Source: Membranipora membranacea
Taxonomy: Eukaryota; Bryozoa; Gymnolaemata; Cheilostomatida; Membraniporidae
Assembly: GCA_914767715.1 (NCBI GenBank)
Contig: OU612070.1
Span: 24,232,025 to 24,296,024 of the forward strand
Direction of reading: 5' to 3'
Length of the DNA: 64,000 nt
Below are positions 1 to 10,896 of the stretch, in pieces (the first letter of the stretch is position 1; every line of letters starts with the position of its first letter). The notes under the pieces were generated by a model. The model saw only the letters and a list, made by a program, of their open reading frames with translations, was not told where the DNA came from and searched no databases. A program made the translations under genes and the position numbers.

Positions 1-304
1 TGTGACTAAGTGACACCCACCACATCTTTATCCTGGGATACAGGACAGAGCTTATCCTTACAGTTATCTCCTCTGGGACATCGAGATAAGCTGCAGCTCG
101 AAGTATCCTCATCACCTGACACATTTTAGTTAGATACAATAATCATCTCAGCGTTTAACATCATACATGTAAAATGTGACGGTACATCCGCTCTCTCCAG
201 TATCCACTGATGGGAGCTCCTACAATCAATAGAAATAATTAAAGTTGATTGGTCGAAACATTACTCGATCTCCCTAGGGTTGAATTTAATAAAAATAGTT
301 GAAT

Positions 305-345
305 AAATCAGATGGTTACATCACACGCCACACAAGCCGTAATCT
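305..345 (-). mobile_element. SINE 3' tail fragment
   Basis: 'AAATCAGATGGTTACATCAC' followed by ACGCCACA matches the 3' part of the tRNA-derived SINE at 59611-59825 (minus). A weaker counterpart is in the right arm near 26985-27025, so the fragment was probably present before the arms duplicated. Confidence 0.5.
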
Positions 346-2150
346 CTGAGACCAGGTTGCTCTCTTATATGATGTTGATTATTTCTTGATTCTTTCTTTG
401 CATCAGAATTTGAGAGAATGCTTCAAATTTGTTCTCGGTGGCTGATTTTATATATCATTCTCATCGAATGAAAGTTATGCCAATGAATTTGAATAAAAAT
501 TAACATTTTGCAAAATGGATTTTTTAGATTGAAATTGTTGTATATTTTGGAGTTGGCCCTCCTTGATTCACAGGTCCCCCCTCCTGATATGCGTGTCTGT
601 AATAGAGCACAGTCCATGTAGACTAGTGTCTAAAAATTTACTTTGAAGTCTGGTATGTGGTCCTGATTGACTAACCAACCACATACATATTGAAGTGCAA
701 AGGTCATTACCTTCCTTTCATTGCTTTACCTCTGACCAAGTGACAGTGGAGCTCAGAATAGATAGTGTGGAAAGAGTGTCATTGGGACACCATGTGGAGT
801 GAAAAACCCTTATTGAACGATTTGGAGACCAAAGCTTATCCTGTTATGAAGGCTGATCATCCCCACGATCTAAAGATCAACAGTCGCGTTTGGAGACCAA
901 TCTTGAAGCCAGTAACTAACAATCACTAAGAATTAATTTGTCACAGCTGGGGTGAATCGGTATTCACCAAAATGTTGGCGTCCTATTCTTCGCCAAAATA
1001 CTTTTACTCAGAATTATTTTTATTCAAGAATGATGACCTTTTACTGGAATGTTTTAATGTGTTGTACAAATAAATAACTGAATCAAATGATGTAATTGCA
1101 GCCTGGTGATTGATTGTGCAGCAATAATTGACGTGAGAAAAAATAGATTTTTTTCATTTAGATTTCAATTTTTACCTTGATGAAATATTACGAACATGAT
1201 ACGTTGTGACCTGTTTCCTCATAATTATATAGCAGACGACTTCTGATTTAATGCCTAAAGCCATAATATGATATATTTAATTGAACAATAATATAAGCAT
1301 CAACTCACCTTACTGGAGTCTTGACAATTTTCATAAAGCCGAGCAAAGCCGCGTAGTAAACATTGTTCAAATTAAGAGGTGTATTATCCCATGGCTCCTG
1401 AAATCCTAGATTTTCTTCATGACACCTGCCAAGGGAATGTGCGCCTGAAAAAAGTAGATATAGTTACATGTCAATGAGTCAGCGAATACAGCCAGCTTAA
1501 CTGAATTTGTACAGCTCATTGTGTAGGATCATTGAACTAATCAGATGAAGCATGAACACAGTCGCTGGCAGCTTGGCATAAGCTTCTAATGTAAAGATTC
1601 TTAGTTTCAGTAACATCGATGATCACTGCCGATGAAATTACATCAAATAATAAGAGATGAAATTAACACCTTAACTAAATTGAATAATAGTTTTTTTTTC
1701 AAATCAACATCTTAACTGGATTGAAAAATTATTTTGTGTTGAGTGTGCATTGGTACTAGCAGGTTTTGCGGGTTAGCTGTACATGGGGAGATCAACATAA
1801 CAACAAAAACCAATCCATATGAATAAGTCAAAGTAAATTTTGCTATGCCTGTTTGTCAGGCACGTCAATAGAAAGTATTTTTTACATAGAACGAATAAGA
1901 CATGACTGCAGTTTCACCCTATTGCTTTACCTAGCAAGGCTATCGCCTCTTCTCTCGTCAAATCAAACTCTCTCACCAGTCTATCCAAAGCATGAGGATC
2001 TAAGCCTTTATGAAAGTCCACTACTTTATCCGGATTCTCTGGATCATCACCAGTTCTTCTGCCCACTTGGTAAGGTATCAATCGACTACCTCCTGAAATG
2101 GTACACAAGTATATTCAATCTAAAAATTCCCGAGCTATAGGGTATTCCTA

Positions 2151-2267
2151 GATCAATTTGCCCGCATCGGAATTGCCCCATCTACTGACACGCCGAAGGC
2201 CTTTTTGCCTTTGGCATGTCAGTAGAGGGGGGGGGGAGGCAATTTCCAATGCAGGCAAAACCGATCA
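2151..2267. mobile_element. Palindromic MITE, family A (copy 1)
   Basis: The ends, 'GATCAATTTGCCCGCATCGG' and the complement of 'GCAGGCAAAACCGATCAAAC', are near-inverted copies. The interior also folds (CTACTGACACGCC against GGCATGTCAGTAG) and carries a run of ten or more G. It lies at the donor side of a peroxidase exon and is absent from the matching place in the right arm, so it inserted after the duplication. Related copies are at 10463-10578 and 38216-38352. Confidence 0.65.
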
Positions 2268-3845
2268 AACTAAGTTTACCTCCTTTATAAATGCCAATAT
2301 TAGCAGCGTTGGTAGAAGCAAGAATCACGTGATCGGCGAACAATTAAACATCAGATACATTTCGGTGGTAGGCCAGCAGGGTTTTATAAACTTCAGACAA
2401 TTCTACAAATACAAAAAACCTTCAATATGACCTCAAACTTAAACCATCTTATTGATAGTTTGCTCACTGATGTAGGGAGTGGGGGTATCCTAAACCAAGT
2501 ATCTGCTTCACAATCAGATGGCAGCTTGATGATTTTGAGTCAGATCACTTAGAAGATTTGCTCATTAGTTTTTGCGCTGGCAGACTAAGTTATATTTAGG
2601 GGTGTGAGAACACAGTTGAGCAGCCCTCATCTGACCCTTGACCCATCCCTAGTAGGTTACCTTTGCTATCATCTACACTGAGATACAGCCGTCACATCCT
2701 CCCAGACAGCTGTGAGAACCTAGCTGTACAAACTTCGGCATAGGTTGATCATTAGACTGTAATGTAACAAAAAATAATGATATAACTTTTCAGCATTGAG
2801 TACTGCTACCTCATTGAGATATTATATTGTTATTCATGTCTTCTTGCCCATTGCTTTCACTTTGACAACTCTTATATCAATGGTTCTGAATGCAAAATAC
2901 TGAACAACTTTTCCCTCCTTTTCCCTTTGACAGTTTGTTTTAATAATTGCACAGTGGATATTTTTATGTTCACTTACTTACTGGATGATCCTTCTCACCG
3001 TTTAACTTAGCAAGTTACTCAAAAATCATATACAAGAAAAAACTCTGATCAAAACTGCCCTATGCAGTATGCACACATGATAAAATATAAAGTTTTTGCC
3101 TTCTATTGCATCAAACTGTCAAGAAGAAGGGGGTCCATCTTGAAATCAAGGACATTGAATTTTAAAGCTTTGTCCCTCCCCCCCCCCCTTCCAACAACAG
3201 AGCTTCTCAATACTGGCTAGCTCATGATATTGACAGAAAAGCATAATCAGACATCCTGAAATCAGAAATTTCAAAATCTTACACTTAAAAATCAGAGATA
3301 GGTAACAGAGCAGGCACACATTTTATTAATGTGCCTGAAACATCATATGATGTGCATGCCAGTGGACCCTGTGCAGTGTTATATTTATAACTTGTCTGTT
3401 ACCTGTCTTCACCAGAGTATAATTCTCATATATAAGTCTCTCCTCTTCCTGCTCCTTTGTCTCTATGAAGCCCGGTGTCCCTGTCCCTGACTCAGAAATT
3501 GTCCCTGACTCAGGAGTTGTCCCTGTTTGATATTATAGAACAATTTCACTGCTCTTGGGAAGTTATCAGGAAAGAGAGTTTTATTCTTTATTCGTGGAGC
3601 AGTAAAAAAACACGATAATTCAACATAAATGTATTCATTGTTGACTGTGTAGCAGAGAGGATTTCCTGGAAATATCAAGTCGCTCTGTGTTCCGTAAGTA
3701 GTTGATTGCTTTAAATATATATACTTTTTATTGGCATCAAAAGTCATCTCATTCGAAATGTTTTGCACTCAGTGCCAGAAAACAATTTTTTTTATAACAA
3801 AAAAGAGAAACAGAAGGGAAATAATATCATCAATGATGTTGGTCA

Positions 3846-6568
3846 AGTCGATAATATATGGTTGAAAAGTAAAGTTTTGAATGAACTGAACTTCTCTTTA
3901 GATCTCAAATGTAACGGTAAAGAATTGTATGTAGCAGAAACTTTGTATCTTAGATTGTCTGTATGATATAAAAGTAAATGTTTATCACGAAAATTGAACT
4001 TGGTAGTGTTTTTAAATCCTCTATATATAAATTGAGGTGTTAAGCAAAAAGTGAAGTGAAATAACAAACAAGCTTAGGAAGAGGTAGGAGTTGTAAAGAT
4101 TGTGTAATGGATTCGGTTGAAATGAGATAATATGGGATGTAATGCACATTGGCGATAATGCGTAAAGCCCGTTTTTGCAACAAAAATAATCTATTGAGGG
4201 CATTATTGCAGGACAAGTTGCCAATGATATGGATACCATATATAAGGTGACAATAGATAAACTGGAAGTAAAATGTGCGGGCACTTGCTATATCCAAGAA
4301 GTATCTCAAATTTTGAAGTAGGTAAACATTCCGTTGTACCTTTTTATATACATACTCTAGATGATCCTGCCATGAAAGCGAGTCATTCAACACAAAACCC
4401 AGAAGCCTTGTAGTTCTCTGTCTGTTTAGTTTTTCATGCCCTATGTACAGTTCCAGGTCATAAAGCGGATCTGAGATGTTAAGTAGCATGTAATGAGATT
4501 TCTGAACATTTATAACCATCCGGTTACGATTGCACCAATCCAAAATGCCACTTAAATCTTCAGATGCCTTTGCCTTTAGTTGCTGAAGGTTTTTATTAGA
4601 TGACAGGAACACTGTATCATCAGCATATGCATATGATGATGAGTCTGATTTTGATGAAGTTAATAAATCATTTATGAAGATGAGAAACAAAGTTGGTGCT
4701 AGGATTGAACCTTGAGGGACCCCTATTGTGATAGGCAATCTACAAGATTAAATATTATTGAGTTTAACAAACTGCCTTCTGTCTGTCAGAAAGGTGTCAA
4801 GAAGTTTTAACATATTTCCTCCGATGCCGCAAGCCTTCAACTTGTTGTGTAGTAAAACATGGGATACACAGTCAAATGCCTTTTTAAAATCCAGAAATAG
4901 TAATGTCATAACATTTCCATTAATTTTCTCCACCAAAGAGTCTGAAATAATTTTAAATAAACTGTCTGAACAAGAATGGCCTTTTCTAAATCCACATTGA
5001 AGCTCATGGATGATTTTGTTCTTAGTGAGATATTCTTGCAGATGGTGATTTATGTGTTTCTCAAATATTTTTGAAAGAACAGGCAAGACTGAAATTGGCC
5101 TATAATTTGATGGGTTATTTATATCCCCGGATTTATGTATTGGTGAAACTCGAGCTAGTTTCCATGTTGAAGGGAACTGTCCTTTGCTTAAAACCCTGTT
5201 AAACATATCGGTGACAATATCCACAATATAAGGCCAAACAAGCTTCAACATCTTCACTGTAATTCGGTCAGGTCCTGTACTTTTACTATCAGGAATGTGG
5301 AACAATATTCTTGTACATGTGAAAGGGGTGAATTGTGGTATGTCTGTCAAATTATGTTTGGATACGGGGAATGTCATCTCATCTGTTACAACAAGGTTCT
5401 TTGTGATTGATTTTGCAATGGATGTGAAATGGCTGTTAAATTGATCTGCACTCAAATTTGTCGCAGGGAAAGTCTCCTTCTTTTTATTCTTTAATACATC
5501 CCAAACAGGTTTTGTATTACCTTTAGACTCTTTAATAGTATTAGAAATAGCTCTTTTCTTCTTTTGTCTGATCATATTAGTGACATAATTTCGCTGTTTT
5601 TTATATCCTTCCCAATCACCGTTTTGTTTGAGTTGATCTCTGATTTTGATGTTCATTTTTACCTCATCATCCAACCATTTTGGAAGATTATGCGTTCTTA
5701 CAAAACGAGTCTTCTCAAACACGAGTTTTGATATAAGATGATTCAAATGGCTATAGAACTTCTCAAACATTGAGTCTATTGATCTTTCATACAGTACGTA
5801 ACCAAAATTTTCCCTTGAGAATGTGTTAAAAATGTTTTCAGGTGTTGCAAATGAATAATCCAAAAATGTTACCTTACATCTTTGTTTAGATATTTTAACA
5901 TTTCTATCAATCTCTCTTGAAGCTACTATCATGAAATGATCACTCAGTGAATATTTGATGACACCAGATTTAGCAATATTGTCACTTTTACTTGAATAGA
6001 TGTGGTCAATTAGTGTCCTTGATGAATTAGTTATGCGAGTGGGTTCAGATATAAGTTGATTCAACAGTAGTGGCGAGGTAACATTATCTAACCACCTGTT
6101 TTTCGAAGTTGGATTCAGCAAATCAATATTGAAATCACCAAATATTATAATTTCATCGTTCAAACCATAACAACGCTCGACAAACTCTGAAAAGTCTGTG
6201 TTCCATGATGCTTTTGATTGGGGAGGTCTATATAAGTATGTGACCAAAAAACTCTTTTGGCTTCTGGGTCTGACCTTGACTGTTATACTCTCATCCATGT
6301 AAAGATCTAAATTTTCCAGATGTTCAATGACCAGTGAATCATGGACATAGCAGAGTAATCCCCCACCATTGTTACAGAGCCTATCCCTTCTTATCATCGT
6401 ATATCCTGGTACCTCATATAGGCAGCTGTCATCATTTTCATTCAAAAATGTTTCAGCCAAACACAGTATACTAAATTTGTGATCACTAAGAATTAAACGA
6501 ACCTCTTCCAGTTTGCTTGCCAATCCACGGATATTAAGATATGCGCTATGAAAATTCATTGCCATCAT
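3846..6568 (-). pseudogene. LINE ORF2, endonuclease and reverse transcriptase (one stop, one frameshift)
   Basis: Residues 1-220 are an apurinic-type endonuclease: NIRGLASK, LAETFL, the IIFGDFNIDL metal-binding block and the terminal SDHF. The reverse transcriptase follows: STGPDRITVKMLK, PIHKSGDINNPSNYRPISVL, CGFRKGHSC, FLDFKKAFDCVSH, GVPQGSILAPTLF and the catalytic YADDT. A TAA at 4748-4750 interrupts the frame between FVKLNNI and the VPQG block; reading resumes at once. Near 4050 a frameshift moves the C-terminus to the frame ending at about 3846 (RYKVSATYNSLPLHL), the usual 'YNSLP' tail of this group. Domain order and motifs place it in the jockey/CR1/L2 branch. It provides target-primed reverse transcription for the element. 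Confidence 0.88.
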
Positions 6569-8145
6569 AGAAGTTTTTCAAAATGGCATTTAAGTTTAAG
6601 TGAGTCTAAAATCATACCTTGACTGAGGACCTTGTTGTATTGGTCCTGAGTGTCAAACTTTACTTTAAAGATGCGCATTTTCTTTTCCCTATTGTAAATC
6701 CTTATAGCTGAAGAGTTGGGGAAATTCTGTGATATCTCTTTTATTACAAGTTCATCATCAGCATCGATAGGAATGCCTCTCAGCATACCAGTGTTGACTT
6801 TTGCTGATTCTGGATTGATTGTCTTTCTTACTTGCGAATTTTCAAATAGTAATGTATTCCAAGTGTTTATCAACTTGGTCACTGTCTTTTCATCGCGAAG
6901 GTGCAGCATAATTTTTGGAGATTCTGTCTTGAAATTGTAGGTCGTTATGTTTTCTATGATTGTTGGGCCGAATTCACGGTTAATCTCACGTCTGATGTTG
7001 TCTTGATTATAGTTTTGGTAGGTTTTTGATGACTTGTTGATACTTATTACGATGCAGTGCTTGGGGTTGAAGTTGTTTGGACGAGCTGTTTTTGTAATAG
7101 ATGGCATGTGATCTGGTGTGTTGGATGTAGTTGCCGGTGAACTTGGTGTTGGTGTGTTTTGATGTGTTGTTGATGAAGGAATATTTCTGTGGAGTTGTCT
7201 ACTGCTGCTTGCAACTGATGACCATTGTTGTGTGGTGTTAAGAGTTTGAGTTGGAAGATATGTTTGTTGTACGGTATTTTTGGAATTTGATGGACATTCC
7301 TTTGTACTAGGGCTCTCAGAAAAAGCACTAGTAATTTTATCCAATTTAACCTGCATGCTGTCCATCTTCTCCTGCATGCTGTCCATCTTCTCCATCATAA
7401 TAGAAAGCACGCCATGTAGAGTTCTGCATGACGCACATCCGGGACTCTCCCCACAATCTCTGTCCCTGGAATGACTGGGAGCGCTGTCGACGAATGGAGC
7501 AGAAGTCTCCATTGTCTCAGACAGGGAACACTGAGAAGACTCTGGCAGTGAGACTGTAGATCCCCCTAGAGCACCTTGTGTGCTTTGTTGTTGAGTTGTG
7601 CTGCTGTTGGCATTGGTTTGTTTACTTTTCAGCGATTCCATTGCATTTGAGCATGAGGAACGGACTTTCTCGTTTAAATTGGCAATTGTTTCTGGCTGTA
7701 ATTCACCTACCAGCTTAGAGTAGTGACTTATAAACACATCCACATCTTTGATAGCATTCACCAGTATTCTAGAGGTGGTATGGTAAAAGTTTGCAGTATA
7801 AAGGCGTCTATCCGATTTCTTCTTGTTTTTAACGGTGAATATGGTGGCTGTTGTGTTTTTGTCCTTATCTTTATTCATTTTCCTAGTTACATAAAGATAT
7901 TGCTCCTGAATTGATGTTTGAAATATAGATCTGACAAGCTCAAAAACAGCTGTGCTGCAGTCAACGACAATTTGGATGTTTCCCGGATTACCTTTTATGG
8001 TGATAGACTCATCAGTGGTAGTAGAGTCGATTTTCTTTTGTAATGCCTTCAACTTGTTGAGCGAATAGGTGAAGATATTATCCTCAGCATCATCCTCATC
8101 AGGATCGTTACTGGAAATGAGTTTTCTCTTCTTGCCTTTGTTCAT
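6565..8145 (-). CDS. LINE ORF1, nucleic-acid-binding protein
   Basis: An open frame of 526 codons. The N-terminus is basic (MNKGKKRKL) then acidic. The middle is Ser/Thr/Gln/Pro-rich. Around residues 240-275 there is a repeated heptad-like stretch (EKMDSMQ twice, then VKLDKITSAF) that should form a coiled coil for trimer or oligomer assembly. The C-terminal 160 residues look like one or two RRM-type folds (CIVISINK; GMLRGIPIDADDELVIKEI). ORF1 proteins of LINEs coat the element RNA in a ribonucleoprotein with ORF2. The stop codon overlaps the ORF2 start codon as ATGA, which suggests coupled termination and reinitiation. The frame is undamaged. Confidence 0.8.
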   Translation of the reverse strand: MNKGKKRKLISSNDPDEDDAEDNIFTYSLNKLKALQKKIDSTTTDESITIKGNPGNIQIVVDCSTAVFELVRSIFQTSIQEQYLYVTRKMNKDKDKNTTATIFTVKNKKKSDRRLYTANFYHTTSRILVNAIKDVDVFISHYSKLVGELQPETIANLNEKVRSSCSNAMESLKSKQTNANSSTTQQQSTQGALGGSTVSLPESSQCSLSETMETSAPFVDSAPSHSRDRDCGESPGCASCRTLHGVLSIMMEKMDSMQEKMDSMQVKLDKITSAFSESPSTKECPSNSKNTVQQTYLPTQTLNTTQQWSSVASSSRQLHRNIPSSTTHQNTPTPSSPATTSNTPDHMPSITKTARPNNFNPKHCIVISINKSSKTYQNYNQDNIRREINREFGPTIIENITTYNFKTESPKIMLHLRDEKTVTKLINTWNTLLFENSQVRKTINPESAKVNTGMLRGIPIDADDELVIKEISQNFPNSSAIRIYNREKKMRIFKVKFDTQDQYNKVLSQGMILDSLKLKCHFEKLL

Positions 8146-9205
8146 TTTGGGTGAAAATTACCCAGATTTATTGTCAATTTTTCTGGAGCTCAGATTTTTT
8201 CAGCCTTGCGCTTCAAGGCTGAATATAACCGTGCATCCTGCAGTATTTTTATAATAATATAATCTGACAAAATATAATATGACCAATTACGACAGAATGT
8301 GCTAGTATTAACCACACCACCATATATGGCTGGTATCTCAATTGTTGGCCTGACAGCTGAGCTGTTAGCGCAGCGTCATTGTGGGCGGTAGAAATTTTCT
8401 AACTTGAAGTTGTACAGGAATTTTAAACTACATAGTTTTGAAAAAGTCTATACATGTTATTGAATAGAGTGTGATTGAACTTGATCACCCATGATTACCT
8501 CTGTTCTCCGATATTACTGTTGAAGCACCAACAGCACCTAAGAGACAAATCTATACATATTTTATGCATCAGGGTGCAAGGTGAACCTAACCCAAAGCTT
8601 TATTTCTTTAGAAATAATTACAGGTTAGCATATGCTTGTTGCACCCTTTTCCAAAATTCTTTCTGCAGAGGTTTTTGTTCCTCTGAGTGGCGTACAAAGA
8701 CTTAGACATGCAAACAGAACAAGTTTATAGCGCTGTGGGTCTTATTGAAACTAGCTGTACACCTAAGTTTCACTCACCTGGCGTTACTGCAGCAATTACC
8801 TAAAATGTACACCATCAAAACCACCTGAAAATAAGACAAATAACATGAACAATTGACTCCTTAGAATCCTGAGAATCATTGTTGATGTGCACAACTAAAA
8901 TGTGTTCAAGATTCAGATTGTAATCAGATTAACCAACCTTATCCGTCAATTTACAGCAGGTCGATTTTCTGACCTTAATGTTGCAGGTTCCGACTTCGTA
9001 ATTCATTATCCTGAGATCTTCTGATGGTTTAGGAGAATAATATGTGCTGCTGGGTCTGGATATCTCTCAGTAAAGTAACCACAACCTTGATGATACTAGT
9101 TTATATATTCTTATTTCTTTCTTACATCTGAAGTAATGCAGAGTTACATAATGTCCCATATCACCAAGTTATCCGATTGAGTGGACTTACACAATTATAT
9201 AACTA

Positions 9206-10896
9206 TACTATAAACATATGGATTTGATTTACTTTTATTTCGTTCATAGGCGTTTGTTTTTGGTTAAGGAGCTGTCTTATTTAGCTGGTCATCCAGGGAC
9301 GCGGGTTGTTGTTTGTAAAAAACGGCTTGGTTGCGCTGCTTGTTGCTGCCATATTTTCCGCTATTGAATCATTGCAAATCGCAAATTTATATAATTTCGA
9401 TAATCTTCTCAAAATACTATTTTGCTGAAACCTGGTATACTCTTGAAACTATTCGTTACAAGGCTAACTTTCACCATCGGAGAATATGTGACTAGGAGTT
9501 ATACAATGAACCCTAACTGTTATCGTACTCTTGAGCCAACGGAAGCTATATACAGTGTTTTTAACTGTCAGCTCTCAATTTTTGAACAATCACTGCAACC
9601 AAACCAAAAAATCAAATCAACAAAACCTTTGTAAAAAAAACATGATAATATTTAATCATTCATTTAAAAATAGGTTTGTTTGTTTCAAGCCCGGTGAATG
9701 ACTCAGGGCAGTATTGTAGGTTTCTTGATTGCGCCATGTTTCTTTGTCTTGAAAGAAATAAACAAATAAAACGACAAGGTATAGAGAACCTGTTTGGATA
9801 AGTTTGAAACTGAGCAAAGATGAGAATGCATCCACCAAGGAGATGTGTTCACTGAACTCTTGGGTATGAACTCAAGCAGTATTTATACTGAATTCCTGCA
9901 AGGAAACAATTTTGGATAGATTGATGTTTTGGGGGCCAGGGCTAACCGATGGGGCTTCGAGCGGAGGGGGTGGGAGTAAAAACAATTATTAGCATTGGAT
10001 GTTAAAAAAAATATAGATATACTAGTATTGGCTTCAATCTGAAAGACCTATCCATATTTTTCTTGAAATAATAAAATATGACATTATTTGGCAAATTCAT
10101 GGTGGAATAAACTTTGTAACTGAAATCGTAAAAAGGTTAATCCAGGAGTTGTCCTCTTTTAAGTGGGCGCTGAACAGATGTGACCATGATGTGCAAATTT
10201 TTATAAAATATGTTAGAAAGGGAGCAGATCGTAATTTTTGCTGTGCTAGCCACAAGGTTAGGATAGATCCCAAATAAAATGTTAACATAATCCCAATTCC
10301 ATAACTTTTCCTTTCTCGCAAAGGTTCAATATTATTCATGCTTGTTTTTGCCGCATATTAAGCATATAGTGATTACAAACACAGTATCCAAAGTCTACCA
10401 TTGATTGAGCCTACACGTACACCCCCTGTAGGAATTTCACTAAATGTGTGTGTTGTTATGATTAGACCAAGTGTGGTCCATTTGCCTACATTCGGAGTTG
10501 CTCCCCTCCACTGGTCACGTGGCGGAGGGACCAGTTGAAGGCAACTAGTATGCAGGCAACCTGGATCAAACTTGTTCGTTCTATGTTATAATATACAAAA
10601 TGCTGGTCCAGAACTTTTATTATAGAACTTTTGAAATATGAAGTCAATCTTGTCAATTATGCATTGAGTGAAAAACTGCATTATAGAAGCTTGAAGTTTT
10701 TTTGATAATGCAACCATAGATATTTACTAAGAAACTGAAGAAATTCCGCTTGTGTGTTAAGAAATATAGAGAGTATAAGTCAAACTGAGACTAGTATCTG
10801 AAACATTATTTTCAGGTAATTTTTTAATTTCCAAAATAATGCAGTTCATGCACAAAGTCATTTCACATTTGATCCTTTTAGTTATCCTTTTGGAGA
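9206..10896. other. Gene-free stretch between left arm and chitin-binding gene
   Basis: No supported exon on either strand. It holds one family A hairpin (10463-10578) and a possible polyadenylation hexamer for the minus-strand gene above (AATAAA complement at 10616-10621). The rest is unassigned AT-rich sequence. Confidence 0.5.
10463..10578. mobile_element. Palindromic MITE, family A (copy 2)
   Basis: Left end TTAGACCAAGTGTGGTCCA then TTTGCCTACATTCGG. The right end read in complement gives GAACAAGTTTGATCCAGG then TTGCCTGCATAC. The centre folds too (CCACTGGTCACGTGGCGG with GGACCAGTTG). It is the same design and order of blocks as the copies at 2151 and 38216. No coding capacity. Confidence 0.65.

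Larger units (their letters stand above)
3775..8250 (-). mobile_element. Near full-length non-LTR retrotransposon (CR1/L2-like LINE)
   Basis: Two long ORFs in LINE order on the minus strand: ORF1 (8145-6565), then ORF2 (endonuclease plus reverse transcriptase, 6568 to about 3846). The stop of ORF1 and the start of ORF2 overlap as ATGA. The 5' end lies near 8250, where homology to the other duplication arm stops. The 3' end lies near 3775, after an A-rich stretch. ORF2 has one in-frame stop and at least one frameshift near its end, so this copy looks recently active but now dead. No clear target-site duplication was found by eye. It interrupts the left-arm peroxidase gene. Confidence 0.88.
6..9006 (-). 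pseudogene. Haem peroxidase (ascorbate-peroxidase-like), left copy, broken
   Basis: Exons recognised on the minus strand: 9006-8974 (MNYEVGTCNIK), 8824-8778 (hydrophobic VVLMVYILG, possibly a signal segment), about 3540-3385 (acidic Ser/Glu linker), 2756-2661 (distal haem motif), 2402-2280, 2092-1931, 1444-1309 and 115-6. The 1444 exon reads GAHSLGRCHEENLGF followed by PWDNTP, the proximal-histidine region of class I peroxidases. The 2092 exon has the GG..IP.Q.GRR block and ends ALLG. The distal exon reads VQLGSHSCLGGCDGC: the histidine is present, but the usual Arg four residues before it is Gln and the residue after His is Ser. Two lesions break it: the distal exon is 96 nt against 100 in the right copy and runs into TAG, and the next exon has an in-frame TAA. 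A LINE sits in the 5' half. The last exon is Cys-rich (CSLSRCPRGDNC). One exon must be missing before it, because the codon phase does not join. The family call is by motif; a still-used gene with altered splicing is possible. Confidence 0.72.
1..9205. repeat. Left arm of a large inverted duplication
   Basis: Read on the minus strand, this stretch matches 21688-27326 on the plus strand in the same order, with many substitutions and small indels. The first 20 bases match the complement of 27307-27326, so the arm may continue past the window edge. The inner limit is near 9195-9205, where 'ataattgtgta' is the last clear match. The left arm carries three things the right arm lacks: a full-length LINE (about 3775-8250), a palindromic element (2151-2267) and one downstream gap of a few hundred bases near 3525. 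The arms are therefore old and have diverged independently. A decayed haem-peroxidase gene lies in each arm. Confidence 0.85.
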
